Origin: Azolla caroliniana
Lineage: Eukaryota > Polypodiophyta
Assembly (NCBI GenBank): GCA_043228905.1
Contig: JBHGNT010000015.1
Span: 17,546,001 to 17,610,000 of the forward strand
DNA: 64,000 nucleotides
Direction of reading: 5' to 3'
Shown here: one piece after another, positions 52,346-63,940 of the stretch
Numbering within the stretch: the first letter of the stretch is position 1
How the letters are laid out: every line of letters starts with the position of its first letter
The notes under the pieces: model-generated
What the model was told of the DNA's origin: nothing
Seen by the model: the letters and a program-made list of their open reading frames with translations, nothing else
The model's database searches: none
Program-made: the position numbers and the translations under genes

Positions 52346-52827
52346 TGTTAATAATTAGGTAATTAACTAAGGGCTAATTAGTATTTAATTATGCGAATAG
52401 TTAATCACGTATGTGATTAAGCAACGGACGATTACGTGATTGTGTGTGTGTGAGAGAGAGAGAGAGAGAGGAAGAGAGAGAGGAAGTTACACTTATGAAC
52501 AATAAATGGGGGATGATTAACAAGTGTAGCTCATGGAACTCTTACTTATATTAAAAAGACATCATCAAATACAAAAATACAGTCCACAATGAGGTATATA
52601 TAGATCTTATGTGCAAGGGTGCACATGTGTGAGGAGAATATAGTTACAAGGTGTAAATCCTATATTAAATGTACTTGGGAGTGGAGGATCTAGAATGTAT
52701 CCCACTTAAGTACAAGGTCCTATTTAAGGCTTTAAGGTCAACAAACTAACTAGATTCTATCTAGGTAACTTCTAAGTTATGTGGTTGACTAAATGACTAA
52801 ACTTAGTTGAGCTTGATATCTCAACAG
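52346..52827 (-). mobile_element. 5' LTR of Copia-M
   Basis: 482 bp; in minus sense it starts TGTTGAGATATCAAGC at 52827 and ends CCTAATTATTAACA at 52346. It contains a GA microsatellite (52450-52475) and gives the empty site for the solo LTR in its partner. Confidence 0.88.
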
Positions 52828-53155
52828 GTTTGATTCGGACGAACCGAATTACACAAAGGCCAAGCGGAAGAGAGGGCCGCCAAAGTCGACACCAAAACAA
52901 AGAAGTAGACGGGCCAAGGAGCGCCAATGTCGTCACAACGAGGGAGCTGAGAAGGGTCTGACGAGCAGACAAACCAATCGAAGGGGTTGACCAAATGCGT
53001 GGAACCGGATGGGTCGAGGAGCGTTGGACCAAAGGGGTCGTGGAATTTGGGGCTGGACTAGACTAGGAGCACGAGCAAGGCATGAAGACGCTAGGATGAG
53101 CCAAAAGACTGAACCAGTAGAGTAGAAGGAACCTCAAGTTGAGCTTGAGGGGGAG
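52828..53155 (+). pseudogene. Copia-P2 C-terminal tail
   Basis: Resumes Copia-P2 after the GGTTT duplication. The frame matches the post-RNase H tail of Copia-A (basic stretch, TSRQTNRRG, and the end PQVELEGEC) with two stops. It shows the tail is shared by separate copies of this copia group. Confidence 0.78.
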
Positions 53156-53536
53156 TGTTGAAAAACAAGCTCAACATGGGCCGGATAGCCGATAGCCAGA
53201 TTGGATGAAGACCGATCGGTTAGGCCCGAATCGGATCGGAGAGCCGGATCCGCGGGGAGCCGATAGGCCGTTAGAGGCCTACACTTCTAGTTTAATAGAT
53301 AGTTATATTTTTGGGAGTTAGTATCAGAGGCTCTTTCATGAGCATTGAAGTACTTGTCAGTACTTCCATCAGTCCTTTTAAGGACTTGTATAAAAGTGCT
53401 CTATGAGCACATTTCTATGTACAGAGCGTATTATTATTTTGAATTGAGTCTTCTGCTCTCTCAGTCTCTCCCACATATTGTGTACCTCCATTGTTTCTCT
53501 GTTAATGTCCAATTGAGCTAGTTGTGTTTTTCGACA
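53156..53536 (+). mobile_element. 3' LTR of Copia-P2
   Basis: Starts TGTTGAAAAACAAGCTC and ends TTTTTCGACA, about 381 bp. TATAAAAG lies near 53390. A polypurine tract GAGGGGGAG precedes it. Diverged from the Copia-A LTR but clearly homologous. Confidence 0.8.
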
Positions 53537-54913
53537 AAGGTTTCTTCGACATTTCGATGGTTGTCTATTTAGTGGCTTGGTTGTCTTCTTCATGATAGGG
53601 AATGTTGTGTGTGATGGCGGTTCAGGTTAAGAAGGTTCTAACTCAGTGGCCGGTTGCAGAAGGCAGGTTGTAATTGCAATAGAGCTACCCCGATTTAATG
53701 CAATGTAGCCATCGAATGTAGTCGGGTTTGGAGCCCACTAGATTCGCCTTCACCGGATTATTTTCGCCCTTTGTGTTGTTTCATAGCCTTTTGTGATTAA
53801 TCATGTGATTCATTCTTGTAAAAACCATAGAAATTGTGGTATTAAGCCTAACCATTGTATAACCCTATTTTGTATCATAAGTTGACATGTATATTATTCA
53901 CGCATTAATCATTGTTCGGGTCGTTGCAATAATTGCATCTCGAACCCTAATTGTGTTCGACAAGTCAAAAGTTCGTCAGGAGGGAAAGGTTGTTGAGTCA
54001 AAAGCTCGATGAGAAAAGGAAGTCATGTGAAACTCGACGAAGAAAGGGGGCGGCAAGTGAGCACTCAATGAGCCCCCAAAGCTTTACGAGTGAATACTTG
54101 ACGAGTGAACACTCGACGAGGAGCCTTCTTAAAATGAGCGTGAATCTTCAACTTCCTCATGCCTTCTCACTCCCCTGTCCAAGATCCCCATTCTTCCTTA
54201 TTTCCGATCTTCATTTTTCTTAACATTAATTGAGATTCCAATAGTTGGTATTAGAACGAGATTAACATTTTCTTGTTTTGGCTTGTTGTTTTGGAGCAAT
54301 TAACAAAATGTGTTTTCGTGATCCAAGAACAAGCAATTGAGAATTTCAAGGTTCTCCATTTCTCTCTCTTTTTTCTCAATTATGTTAATTTTTCTTTTCT
54401 TTTCTCTCCTACGAACATTAGATGTTTAGTTTGTCAATATGTGTGATTTTATGTGTTGTTTTTGTCTCGTGTTTAATACTTGTTCAGGGTTTTGCCATTA
54501 TTGCAATAGTCATAACACAATGTTTTATTTATTCTTATTCAAAAAATAAATAAATGAATTTATTTGTGTTTTTCTTATATGTACATATATGCATATATTA
54601 TTATTATTGCACTCCAATAATAGCGGGATGTTGCCTACTTGGGGACGCCCGCACCAATGCTAGCCTTGTAGGGTCTACATTGTAGTAGCGTGACTTGTTG
54701 CAAAGCAACATATATCGTGTAGCAGGTCTATGTCACCAATGTAGCAACGTGACCTATTCCATTGTCGTGAGCAACCCATTAAGCTGTCTATTGATAGCGA
54801 CAAACCCGCCAAGTTGACTATTGATTGTCGTTGTGATGTAGGGAGCACAAAGAAGGAATTAAGCACGGTCCATATTAAGTTGTTGTGAGTTGGATCCCAA
54901 AATATGACAAAAA

Positions 54914-54980
54914 GGTTTAGTTCAATTGGTGAGATCTTGCGTTATGATTGGGAGATCAAGGGTTTGAGGTTTATTTTTGC
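54914..54980 (+). other. Possible tRNA-derived relic
   Basis: TAGTTCAATTGG fits the pol III A box, and GGGTTTGAGGTTT about 40 bp later is a B box with likely C-to-T changes. No cloverleaf was established. It may be a SINE relic. Confidence 0.25.
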
Positions 54981-55616
54981 TAGCTTTAGGTGCTAGAGAA
55001 AAAGTAGATCATGCAATTGGAAAAAAAAGAGCGAGGAGCATGCCAAATTAAAATAAAAAAGCACCCACTAATTTTATTGGTGAAAAAGAAAGAAAGAAAT
55101 ATTAACGTCTTCAAAAATCAAATTTGGCCAATGAATCCTATTAAAGGGTAAAGGGTGAGGAGAGCTCAAGGTTGTGAATCAAGAGGGCGTATAAGACAAA
55201 CAACGACAACAGGTGATGTGGTGGTTGTTCATTAGAACGTTGCACCAAAACTCAAGGATCTCATCTTGAAGCTCTACCTGTGATCTTTTCTTCTCCATTT
55301 ACTCCTATGTACTTACCTTTATTTTTGTCTTCTTTTCCACTCCATGTAATGGAGTCGAGAATTCACTCATTGTACTTGCTCATTTTTAAGACTTTAGTGT
55401 TGCTTATAGTTTTAATACAAATATATTCCAATATATTTTGCAAATCCATGTTTAAAATTTTCGTGGCCAAACAAGGTGTTGGATTTTTCAGCTTGGAGTT
55501 TTGAGTTCGAGAATCAAAGTTACAAAATTTTGACAAAATCGATGAATAATGGATCGCCGAACCATCTTTTCCAGAAGCTCATTTCATCAACACAAGGACT
55601 CCACCTTGAGCATCAC

Positions 55617-55636
55617 AACCCTAAACCCTAAACCCT
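55617..55636 (+). repeat. Short telomere-type repeat (CCCTAAA)
   Basis: About two and a half units of the plant telomere repeat in CCTAAACCCTAAACCC. Too short to be more than an interstitial trace. Confidence 0.5.
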
Positions 55637-56960
55637 GTGGGAAAAATTGCATCGAGTCATAACTTTTCAAACAACCGGAGTCGAACTTGCTATTTTGGTT
55701 GAAGCCAACATCCTGTCCATCGAATGACAACCAAAAACGCAATTTTCTAATTACATTTGTACATCTCCCAAGGCTATATTCATAATTAAAGAAAAGGGGA
55801 GTTTTCGCCTCTAGTCAAAGGTCCCCTATTTGATAGAACATTCGTGTCCCGAATGCAAATGCTCCTCCTTACCCGTTGTTGACACTCCACCACCACATTC
55901 ACATTGCAACTAGCTTTATAGCTGCCATCTCCACTACGACACATAACCTCACCCGACACTTAAATAAATATTATAATAATAGTAATTAAACTTTAACAAA
56001 AAGATAATAACAACATTATAGAAAAATAAATTAAATAGATAAATAAATAAACAAACAAACAAAATATTCAGAGAATAATACTAAAAATTAATAAAATTAA
56101 GTAAATAAATAAAATATAGATAAAACATAAATGGGATAATATTAATAATAATAGCAACTATAATAACAATTAAGTAAATAAATAAATTATATTAGCAATT
56201 GAAACTCTTAAGGGATTTTCTTTCTTTTCTTTTGAGGGGAACCCGAGGGATAGGCCTCAACCAGATTTTTTGTTGGTTAGCTTTTTTATTTCCTTAATAT
56301 TGTAGCAATTTAATAATTTAGTTAATGTTTTATTATTGATTTAACTAATTTAACTTAGATACCTATTTAATTTATTTAAAAAATTTTAATTTGACTTAAA
56401 TGGTTAGATTTAAGTTTGTGATTATTTGGTTACATTCGGTTTTAACTTTTCCCTAAACAGTTCAGTTTTAACAATTTTTTTAGGTTTTATTTTCTATACA
56501 TGGTTCGGTTCAAATCCAAGGCAAAGAAACAACTGATTGACCGAGTTGGGCCCATAGCTAGTCTTTATGGTAAAACCAATATTTGGGTGCAAAATACTAA
56601 TTTGCATAATTCCAAATGACAATTGAGATTTGATTTTGTCATACAGAGTGACCATCATTACAGACCGGAATTGGCCACCTTAAACATTGAAAAACACAAT
56701 TATACAACAATATTTGATTAAAATTTGGAGAAATCTATAGGGGAGTCCAATTTATTCTAGAAATACACTATTTGGAAATGGTTTATCAGAAAACAAATAT
56801 TAGATAAGGGTAGTAAAGAAACTGAATGATATATAATGTGGGCATCTTCATCTCATCATCTATAAGACTGGGATGTATAAGAAAAAAATGAGACAAGATG
56901 GGGCCGTAGAGGTTCAATTAATCTACAAATAAAGCTTTCTATAGACAAGCAAAACCACTT

Positions 56961-58315
56961 CTACAACCTGACCCTCTTTAAAAGCACAGCCATTTCGGCT
57001 GATGATGGACTTAATGCTTCATTTGGATAACACTTCGCAAGAACAGCTTCCAACCCTTCATACTTATCTAGAAAATCTACCTACAAAAGCACTCACCCAA
57101 CAGCAAATATCACCAAAATAACACATATATTCAAATGTATTCAATGAAAATGTATGCTTCCAATATTATTACATACCTTGCACTTCTCCCACAAGGAGGG
57201 TAGCAATTCATCAGATGTTATTTGCCTTTGTATTTTTTTGTACATTGCAGACAACCTCTTTTCAACCTGGGGGGAAGAAATATATTCAAATTTAAAGCTA
57301 TATGCTATAGAACTGGAAACAGAATAAAAGATAAATGTTTGAAAAAAGAATAAAACATGATTCCATACCTCAGATTCCACCAATGTCGTCATGTCAAGTA
57401 TAGAGGATCCAGCATAGAGACACACCTAGAGAATCCCCCAATTAAACAGTGGAAGTGATGTTTAAAGTTTCAAATAGGCAATACAAAGGATGGACAGATA
57501 ACAGTGTTTGCAGGCATTATTTACTACCACTTCTTTTATGTTAATATTTGAAAAAATGATCTGCATGGGAAAATGCAAGGTTGGCAATCATAATCATATA
57601 TTCACGAAATGCTGAATACAAAGAATGGAGAGTGAACAGTGTTTGCAGCCATTATCTACTACCACTTCTGTTATGTTAAGATTTGAAAAAATGATCTGCA
57701 TGATATGCAATCACAAGCACATATTCATATCCAAATGCATAGCTTTCTTTCTGTCTGTAACATTAGAATGCGAGGATTGTTTTTATAAATAGTCAAAACT
57801 AAATAACATAATTTATCTGATTTTTGCGCATAAGGCATAAAACTAATCCCAATATCAAAAACCTCTTCTGGTTGTACTGTGTACAGAAGGCTTTCCAATT
57901 TCTGACCAAACTGGAAAAGCTTTTCGAATTGCTGTTGCAAACATGCCATTCAATGACACCAATGAGAAACAACGGAGACTCTGTAAAAGGTTATCGATTT
58001 TACAAATAAGACAGAATTACATCATTAATGATGGAATTTATGTATCTGGTTCCAGCTTGCACACGGTTATCACCCGCATTTTGATAGAATTCACCCAATA
58101 TAGGAACTACATTTGCTAGTCCATAGATACTGCAGAAGAACATATAATTGTTATTAATTAATATTACTCATTGAGAGCATGTCATGCATGACCTTATGTT
58201 CAGATAGCCACACCAACCTGGTCTGAAATGCTGCATAATTTTCTAGGAGTACAATATCTGAATGCTTCGGATCCATTTGAGCTACTTTTTCAAAAACACT
58301 AAACATGGTCCTCAC
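56961..58315 (-). CDS. SEC3: SEC3-like exocyst subunit, last six exons (partial, possible frameshift)
   Basis: Exons in minus order: 58315-58218, 58130-58021, 57931-57863, 57425-57369, 57266-57177, 57080-56961 (stop TAG at 56963-56961). All have AG before and GT after. Translation gives [54 protein letters not shown], then [20 protein letters not shown] and [20 protein letters not shown]. This matches my knowledge of plant SEC3 C-termini ([41 protein letters not shown]). SEC3 tethers secretory vesicles to the plasma membrane within the exocyst. The second exon (110 bp) leaves the next exon out of frame by one base, so the copy may be a pseudogene or the sequence may hold an error. Upstream exons are not in the window, where Gypsy-4 lies. 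Confidence 0.7.
57477..57705. repeat. Direct duplication inside a SEC3-like intron
   Basis: 57477-57570 and 57611-57705 are similar (CAGTGTTTGCAG, TACTACCACTTCT, GAAAAAATGATCTGCATG), about 136 bp apart. It lies in the intron between the third and fourth visible exons. Confidence 0.7.
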
Positions 58316-58735
58316 CTGCACTTAACAAAACTACAGCAAATCAAATTGAGGTTGATGCAAAATGATAACATTCTACTGTTACAGCCAATCCTTGTTTCAT
58401 TTGCCTTGACGTTAAATTTACTTTTAGTTCTTCTGGCAGCAAATCTATATTTTAGTCTCAATTACACTTAAGGTGCTGGCCAGATATAAATCAAAGCAGA
58501 GTGGAAGTAAATTCAGACCGTGGACAGTGGGAGTTAAGGAAATACAGTCAAGTATTTTGCTCAAATCTTGCAAACATTGAACTCTAAGAACTAATCTTTC
58601 AATTCACATTGTTATCCACCTAGGGACTGCAATGTCCAGTGCCAGATAACATGATCGCATTGCAACAGTAAATCACAAAACACAGACAATCTGCTTCAAT
58701 CATTCAGAAATAAAATACAGGTTCTCTGTTATCAT
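58316..58735. other. Intron-like DNA between the SEC3-like exons and Gypsy-4
   Basis: No further exon was recognised. If the polypurine tract at 58736-58751 is right, part of this stretch is the Gypsy-4 3' LTR starting TGATAACAGAGAACC at 58734 in minus sense; no LTR end was found. Confidence 0.35.
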
Positions 58736-58962
58736 CCCCCCCCCCCTTTTTGGTTCTATTCGCCTAGAGACAGTTATAGAGACAACTGCTGTGTGAACAG
58801 TCACACCTGTTCGAAAGGCGGTTAGGAAAATATACTAATAATAGATGAAAATACAAAATAATACGTAAGGGTGTCTTAAGGCCTTAACACTTGGCACACT
58901 CGGTGGACAGATTTCCATGAAAGTGAGTGAACCCAATGTGCTAATCCTAGTGGAAGTTACGT

Positions 58963-59373
58963 CTATGCTTTGAAGGAACTAGCTGAGATCCAGCTTGGAA
59001 CCCACCCGCCAAGACTACCCGAGCCCGGACCCGATGGCAGCGGGTGAGCAGACAAACATATAAGCTGATGCTCCTTTCCCATAGAACGTGAAGCAGCTAG
59101 TAAGCTGTTGGATTCTCCTTGAATTTTACTGGAACAATGTTCGATGGAGTTAGAAAATTCTGTCTTGAACGGATCAGTCATTAGCTCTTGACATTTCTCC
59201 AAGTTTGGGACACCAATAGTCACGTAATCCACCATATCCTTCTCTTGATGCGTCGCCAGCTCTGCCTTTCTTTTGACTAACATTGCTTTTTGTCCTTGTC
59301 TCGGGTTATTTTCTTGAACTCGTGTTGAATTCGCCACACATGTGTTTTTTCGAAAACTAAATATTTTTTTCAT
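58963..59373 (-). pseudogene. Gypsy-4 3' reading frame of unknown function
   Basis: 136 codons after the integrase end, Lys/Glu-rich at first, then PSGPGSGSLGGWVPSW. No domain is recognised. It may be an eroded additional ORF or non-coding 3' sequence. Confidence 0.3.
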
Positions 59374-60327
59374 GTTTTGAAATCAGAATTGCGAATGATG
59401 CATTGTGTTCTTAGATTCATGTTGTTTGAACATGCAAGAGCCCCTTGGGTCCAGAATAACTGAAACCACATATGACGGTGTGATAAGCTGGGATAAGACG
59501 CCCTCTTTGGGTAAAATATTTGGAATTTTGTTTTCTTTGATCAACATCTGGAATAGATTATCCGGCATAACTCCATGATACAGCTGGAGTCTGAATCCAT
59601 TCACTAGTTTGGGCACATATTGTCCTTGCAATGTACCTAAAGGAAACGTACCATCATTGTATACTTTGAGAATCCAGAATGGTCTGGTCCACCAAATATT
59701 TAATTTGCTGAGGAGTAATCCTGATCGTGATGGAAAAACCAATACTGCTGCTCCAGGAATGAGATCCTTTTCCCTCTTTTTCCGATGGTGATATACCCAT
59801 CCTGCCCTTCGTGCTTGTCGTACCTCACTTTGCAGCTCACTTAACTGTCGTAACACCGTTGCTCATCAAGCTGGAGGAGTATTTCTTTCCTCGCTCAAAA
59901 CGCTTTCATGTTCATCTAGCCGTTCTTTTACTGCAATGCGTAGGCTTGGTTCGATGAATTCCATAGGTACTACTGCTTTCTTTGTAATCTAGCGAGCTGC
60001 CCATAACGCCGATTGCAGTCACATGTGCCAATCCGTCCGATGCTCGTTCACAATTTTCTTCAGTATTCTCTGCAAGTTTTGTTTGTTGAATTTGCTAAAC
60101 CATTTGCCTGTGGACAATGCATTGTTCATTTCTTGTGAATGATCAGGTGTGTAGAGGTGAGATTTTGTATGACCTCATTGATGAACTGAGATCCTTGATC
60201 GCTGACCAACTCCACTGGACATCCAAATAGCGTCATAATATTCTCGTACAGGAAACAGGCTAAGCTTTTGACCTCTGTTGTCTTGTCAATCTTTTGCTTC
60301 AACCCATTCGTCACATTCTTTTGCCAC

Positions 60328-60335
60328 CTTGGCTG
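60328..60335. repeat. 8-bp target duplication CTTGGCTG (left copy)
   Basis: CTTGGCTG at 60328-60335 is repeated at 61080-61087, exactly bounding the MITE. Confidence 0.93.
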
Positions 60336-60674
60336 TAGGGATAGGCAATGGCTCGGCTCAAGCCTAAACCGTTTGACTTAGCTGGCTTGAAAACGGCTTA
60401 GAGGCTCGGCTCGGCTCGGCTCGGCTTGGTTTAGGCTTGAACTTGCCTTAACGGTTTGATCTCGGCTCGGCTTGGCTTGAGCCTCGCCAAACCGGCTCAA
60501 CCGTTTAAGCCGTTTATAAACTTTAGAGAGAGGGGGAGAGAGACAACAGACAAGGGGAAAGAGAGAGAGAGAGAGCGAGCGAGGGAGACTAAACAGACGA
60601 TGGGAGAGAGAGAGTGAGGGAGGGAGACCTACACAGACGAGGAGAGAGAGACAGAGGGAGGGAGACAACATATA

Positions 60675-60716
<42 letters not shown>

Positions 60717-61079
60717 ACAGAGACGAGGAGAGAGAGAGAGAGGGAGGGAGACAACATATAAGGAGAGAGAGAGAGAGAGACTACACAGAGGGGAGAGAGA
60801 GAGAGAGGAGAGAGAGGAACTACATAGTCGAGACCACAGACGTGAGAGAGAGTGGGAGAGCTTGTAGAATGTATACTATAGTATATAGTATATAGTATAT
60901 AGTGGATCATCTGAGAGAGAGAGAGAGAGAGAGAGGGAGGTTTCTAAACCGGTTTAGCCTAAACCGGTTTGTGAACCGGTTTCGGCTTAGGTTTGAGATC
61001 CCGTAAACGGTTTAGGCTTAGCCGGTTTGAGATCCAAGCCAAACCGGCTAAGCCTAAACCGAACCGTTGCCGATCCCTA
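60336..61079. mobile_element. hAT MITE with GA microsatellite
   Basis: 744 bp. The left end reads TAGGGATAGGCAATGGCTCG and the inverted right end TAGGGATCGGCAACGGTTCG. The 8-bp perfect duplication and these ends identify a hAT-type MITE. The subterminal parts are rich in CGGCTCGG and AAACCGG motifs. The middle (60525-60940) is nearly pure GA repeats. No transposase is encoded; frames in the GA tract are spurious. Confidence 0.93.
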
Positions 61080-61259
61080 CTTGGCTGCATCCTTGCTGAC
61101 TGTGGGCCACCATAAATCAGTCTGCCATATTTTCCAGAAAAATGACCTCCCGATATGCCTTGATGGGCCTCCAATATGTAGTTCATTTGCTCAGAGTGTT
61201 GGAAGCAACGACAGAACATTCCATCCGTAACCAGCTGATATAGTGCGTCACCCATTACT

Positions 61260-62918
61260 CAGTTCAGCAATGCTAATCTTTTCTTTTGATCTTTACTCAG
61301 TTCAGCACAGAATGTGTTCATGGCACAAAACCGCACCATGTCAGCTAACCATTCATTGGGATTTGTTACGCACCTGTGGGATTTCGATGCATACTTTGAA
61401 TAGCATCTAGAAAGTCACCTACGACCCTGATTGGAGGTTAGCCATCTTCGATTCTGCCTAAATAATCAGCTACGGCGTGCTGGGGGCCAGGAGTGTGCAC
61501 TATGTCAGAGACAGATTCTTGGAGCAATAGCATCCATCGTGCTAGTCTCCCCGTCACTGATTGTTTCTTTACTAGGTAAAGTAGTGCCAAATGATCAACA
61601 TGAAAGGTGAACTTATTACCCAGTAAATAATGACGAACCTTCTACATCGAACAGATCATGCTAAGCAAGTGCTTCCCTTTTCGTGGTGTTGTAGTTACGT
61701 TCTGCTTTGGAAAGATGGCAGCTAGCGTAGTAAAGTGGGTGAAACTACCTCAGTCCATGTTCCTGCATGTGAATACTCCCGATGGCAATGTCTAATGCAT
61801 CAACAAAAATGTGAAAAGGTTTGGTCCAATTGGGAGGTTGTACTACTGGTGCTTTTGCCCAGATGATCTTAAGCTTGCGATATGCCAGGTCTTCAACTTT
61901 CGTCCAACTAAAGAGAGTGGCATGTACCGCAGCGTGCAATAGAGTAGCTAAATCCACAAGAAAGCATAACACCCGACTATGCCAAAGATTCTGTCTGAGG
62001 AACCTCATGAGTTCCTTTGTGTTTCTTGGGGCTTTCGCATCCATGATAGCTTGGACTTTGCTTGGGTTGATTGCGATACCTTCTTTGGAAACGACATACC
62101 CGAGTAGCATGCCGCTCTGTACTGCGAATGCGCATTTGGCCGGATTAAGGCTCAACCTTGTCGTGTGACACTTCTGTAAGCATTTTGTCAAATATTCGAT
62201 GTGTTCAAGGTGTGTGCTGAAGAGCACGAAGTCATCCAAGAACACTTGCATGAAATTCAGTATGAAGTTCTCAATGATTTCCATTACCATCCTTTGGAAA
62301 GTGGCTAGCGCGTTCTTCAATTCGAACATTCATGACAACTGCCACAAAACCCCCCCATTTTGTTACAAAAGCTGTCTTCTCTTGGTTCTCTGCCATCCTT
62401 ACTTGGTTGTAGCCGTCCCGCCACTGTATCCAAGATCATATCTGTGAAGGGTAATGGGAATGGATCACTGATTGTGGCTGCGTTGAGCCTGCGATAGTCC
62501 ACTCATATACGGAGTTTGCCATTTTTCTTTGGTACTACAATGATCATGGATAGCCAGGTAGCTTTGTCGATTGGTTTAATGAATCCCACTTTCAAATGTT
62601 TGTCGATTTCCTCTTTTATCTGCAGTGCATAGTTTGAGTTATCCTATATCATTGTTGTTTAACTGGCTTGGCATCTTCTTGGAGTTGGATGTGATGCTGG
62701 TAGAACTTTGGATCGATGCCCTTCATCTCATCGTAGCTCCAAGCAAATACATCCTTGTATTCTTGTAAGATTGCAGTCAGTTTCTCTTTGAATGCCACGG
62801 GTAATCCGGTACCAATTTTCATGATCTTGGGATCATCTGTTGTGCTCAAGATCAGATCCTCTAGGTCACCTTCCTGAGTGTTTAAGTTCCTTTTGGAAGT
62901 TGTCTTCGGCGCAGACAA
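61260..62918 (-). pseudogene. RT and RNase H of Gypsy-4
   Basis: RT starts in 62918-62649 (AILQEYKDVFAWSYDEMKGI). DYRRLNAATISDPFPLPF is at 62502, then 62329-61745 with FELKNALATFQRMVMEII and the active site FMQVFLDDFVLF, LLGYVVSKEGIAINPSK, and RNase H HIFVDALDIAIGSI. The RNase H tail, with a LYLVKKQSVTGRLARWMLLL-like stretch, is at about 61600-61500, broken by stops. A short deletion near 62320-62400 removes part of RT. Confidence 0.85.
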
Positions 62919-63128
62919 CCTCCTGAATGCTATCTGGGAGTGGATTGGACTTATAGTGTTCAGCCAGCCGCAAAATGTCCATTTCGAACAGGTTTACCAA
63001 GTTTGGGATTGAATTGAGAATGTCCTCCGCTTCATCATCCTCCAGACCGGAAGATGTGCAATCCTTCCGTGACTTGTGGCCTATGCTGCCTAGAGAGTTG
63101 GGTGCGATTAACTGGAATCTGGATCTTT

Positions 63129-63389
63129 TTAGTCCTTTGCCGAATTTTTAGATATGGCTGATCCCACTTTTGTTCTAATTTGACCTTCTTCATCCAAGGA
63201 TGAGTTCACATCATCCATGTGGACAACCAGTAAGGCGATGTTGATGAACACTCCACCGATGTATATTGGAACACATGGTAACATGCCGAGGGGGCGAACT
63301 AGTCTCTGGTCTGCCATACAGAGTAGTGGTGCGGGTTCCCAGCCAGATAACCCAAGTTTCTTGCATAAGTGCTCCATAATGATATTCAC
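63129..63389 (-). pseudogene. Protease region of Gypsy-4
   Basis: The frame has MNIIMEHLCKKLGLSGWEP and VRPLGMLPCVPIYIGG, the region after the active site in Tat/Athila proteases. Just upstream, the active-site triplet reads Asp-Ile-Gly followed by a stop, so the site is degraded. Confidence 0.6.
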
Positions 63390-63599
63390 GCCTCAGCCGA
63401 TATCGGCCACAATACTGCTCACCAACTGTCCCTTGATATGAGCATCTATCTGTATGGTTTCGTCATCGTAACCTTCAGCGAGGTATCCGGATCTTGGTCA
63501 CTGGTGGAGACTGTCAAGCTTTGTGCTCTTTTGCTGTCGTTAGTGGAATAGAGGTACTAGGGCTACCAGCTCGTCCACACGAAATGTAATTTTCTTTTT

Positions 63600-63940
63600 T
63601 CATAATGCCTCCCATATGTTTGTTTCTCCAGTTGGACTTTTGGGTTCATGTGTGAGGGCTGGGGCGGTATGTTCAGGGGTTACCGTTTTATTGGTGATAT
63701 TCTCTTGCAATAGCAACCCTCTTACTTCCTCATGGACGTTCTTCTCTACTTCCCATTCATTGTGCTTGGTTTGACTATGGGTGGCGACAAACACCTCTAC
63801 AGTATCTTCACCTTCCATTAATTTGACTTGGACCATGTTTACTGCTGGTTGTGTGCTTTTTCCCTTCTCCTTCAGAATTTCTGCTCGGTATGGGCAATTG
63901 GTTTTCTTATGGCCTTTTTCGTCGCAAATGAAGCAGCGCT
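63600..63940 (-). pseudogene. gag end of Gypsy-4 with CCHC knuckle
   Basis: CFICDEKGHKKTNC (about 63893-63935) is a CX2CX4HX4C knuckle. After it 63836-63600 encodes a Glu/Val-rich linker. The rest of gag lies beyond 64000. Confidence 0.72.

Larger units (their letters stand above)
27016..52827 (-). mobile_element. Copia-M, RT-deleted copia carrying the main nest
   Basis: Minus-sense order: 5' LTR (52827-52346), PBS (52345-52334), gag (51906-51247), hAT-like insertion, CCHC knuckle, protease, integrase (to 43204), Gypsy-1 insertion, a short pol remnant (28774-28298), polypurine tract and 3' LTR (28208-27016). GGTTT duplications flank it. RT and RNase H are deleted between MQA and LGLQPFN near 28390. 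The element is therefore non-autonomous even before the later insertions. Confidence 0.87.
53537..56960. other. AT-rich intergenic or gene-downstream DNA, no gene recognised
   Basis: No domain-bearing frame is seen. Low-complexity AAATA runs occupy 55960-56180. A tRNA-like relic may lie at 54914-54980 and a short telomere-type repeat at 55617-55636. It is downstream of the SEC3-like exons. Confidence 0.5.
59383..61260 (-). pseudogene. Integrase of Gypsy-4, split by a hAT MITE
   Basis: The zinc-domain part is at 61255-61090 (YILEAHQGISGGHFSG). The core after the MITE is at 60314-60126 (TKTTEVKSLACFLYENI, and the second Asp in LVSDQGSQFINEVI). The C-terminus is at 59856-59383 (AAVLVFPSRSG, TRPFWILKVYNDGTFPLGTL, KLVNGFRLQLYHG). 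Stops separate these parts. Confidence 0.8.

Noticed and set aside
54675-54866. Small minus-strand gene
   Set aside because: 63 codons in AT-rich DNA with no splice context or recognised domain.
60614-60895. Arg/Glu-rich protein frames
   Set aside because: They lie in the GA microsatellite of the MITE and are open on both strands by composition.
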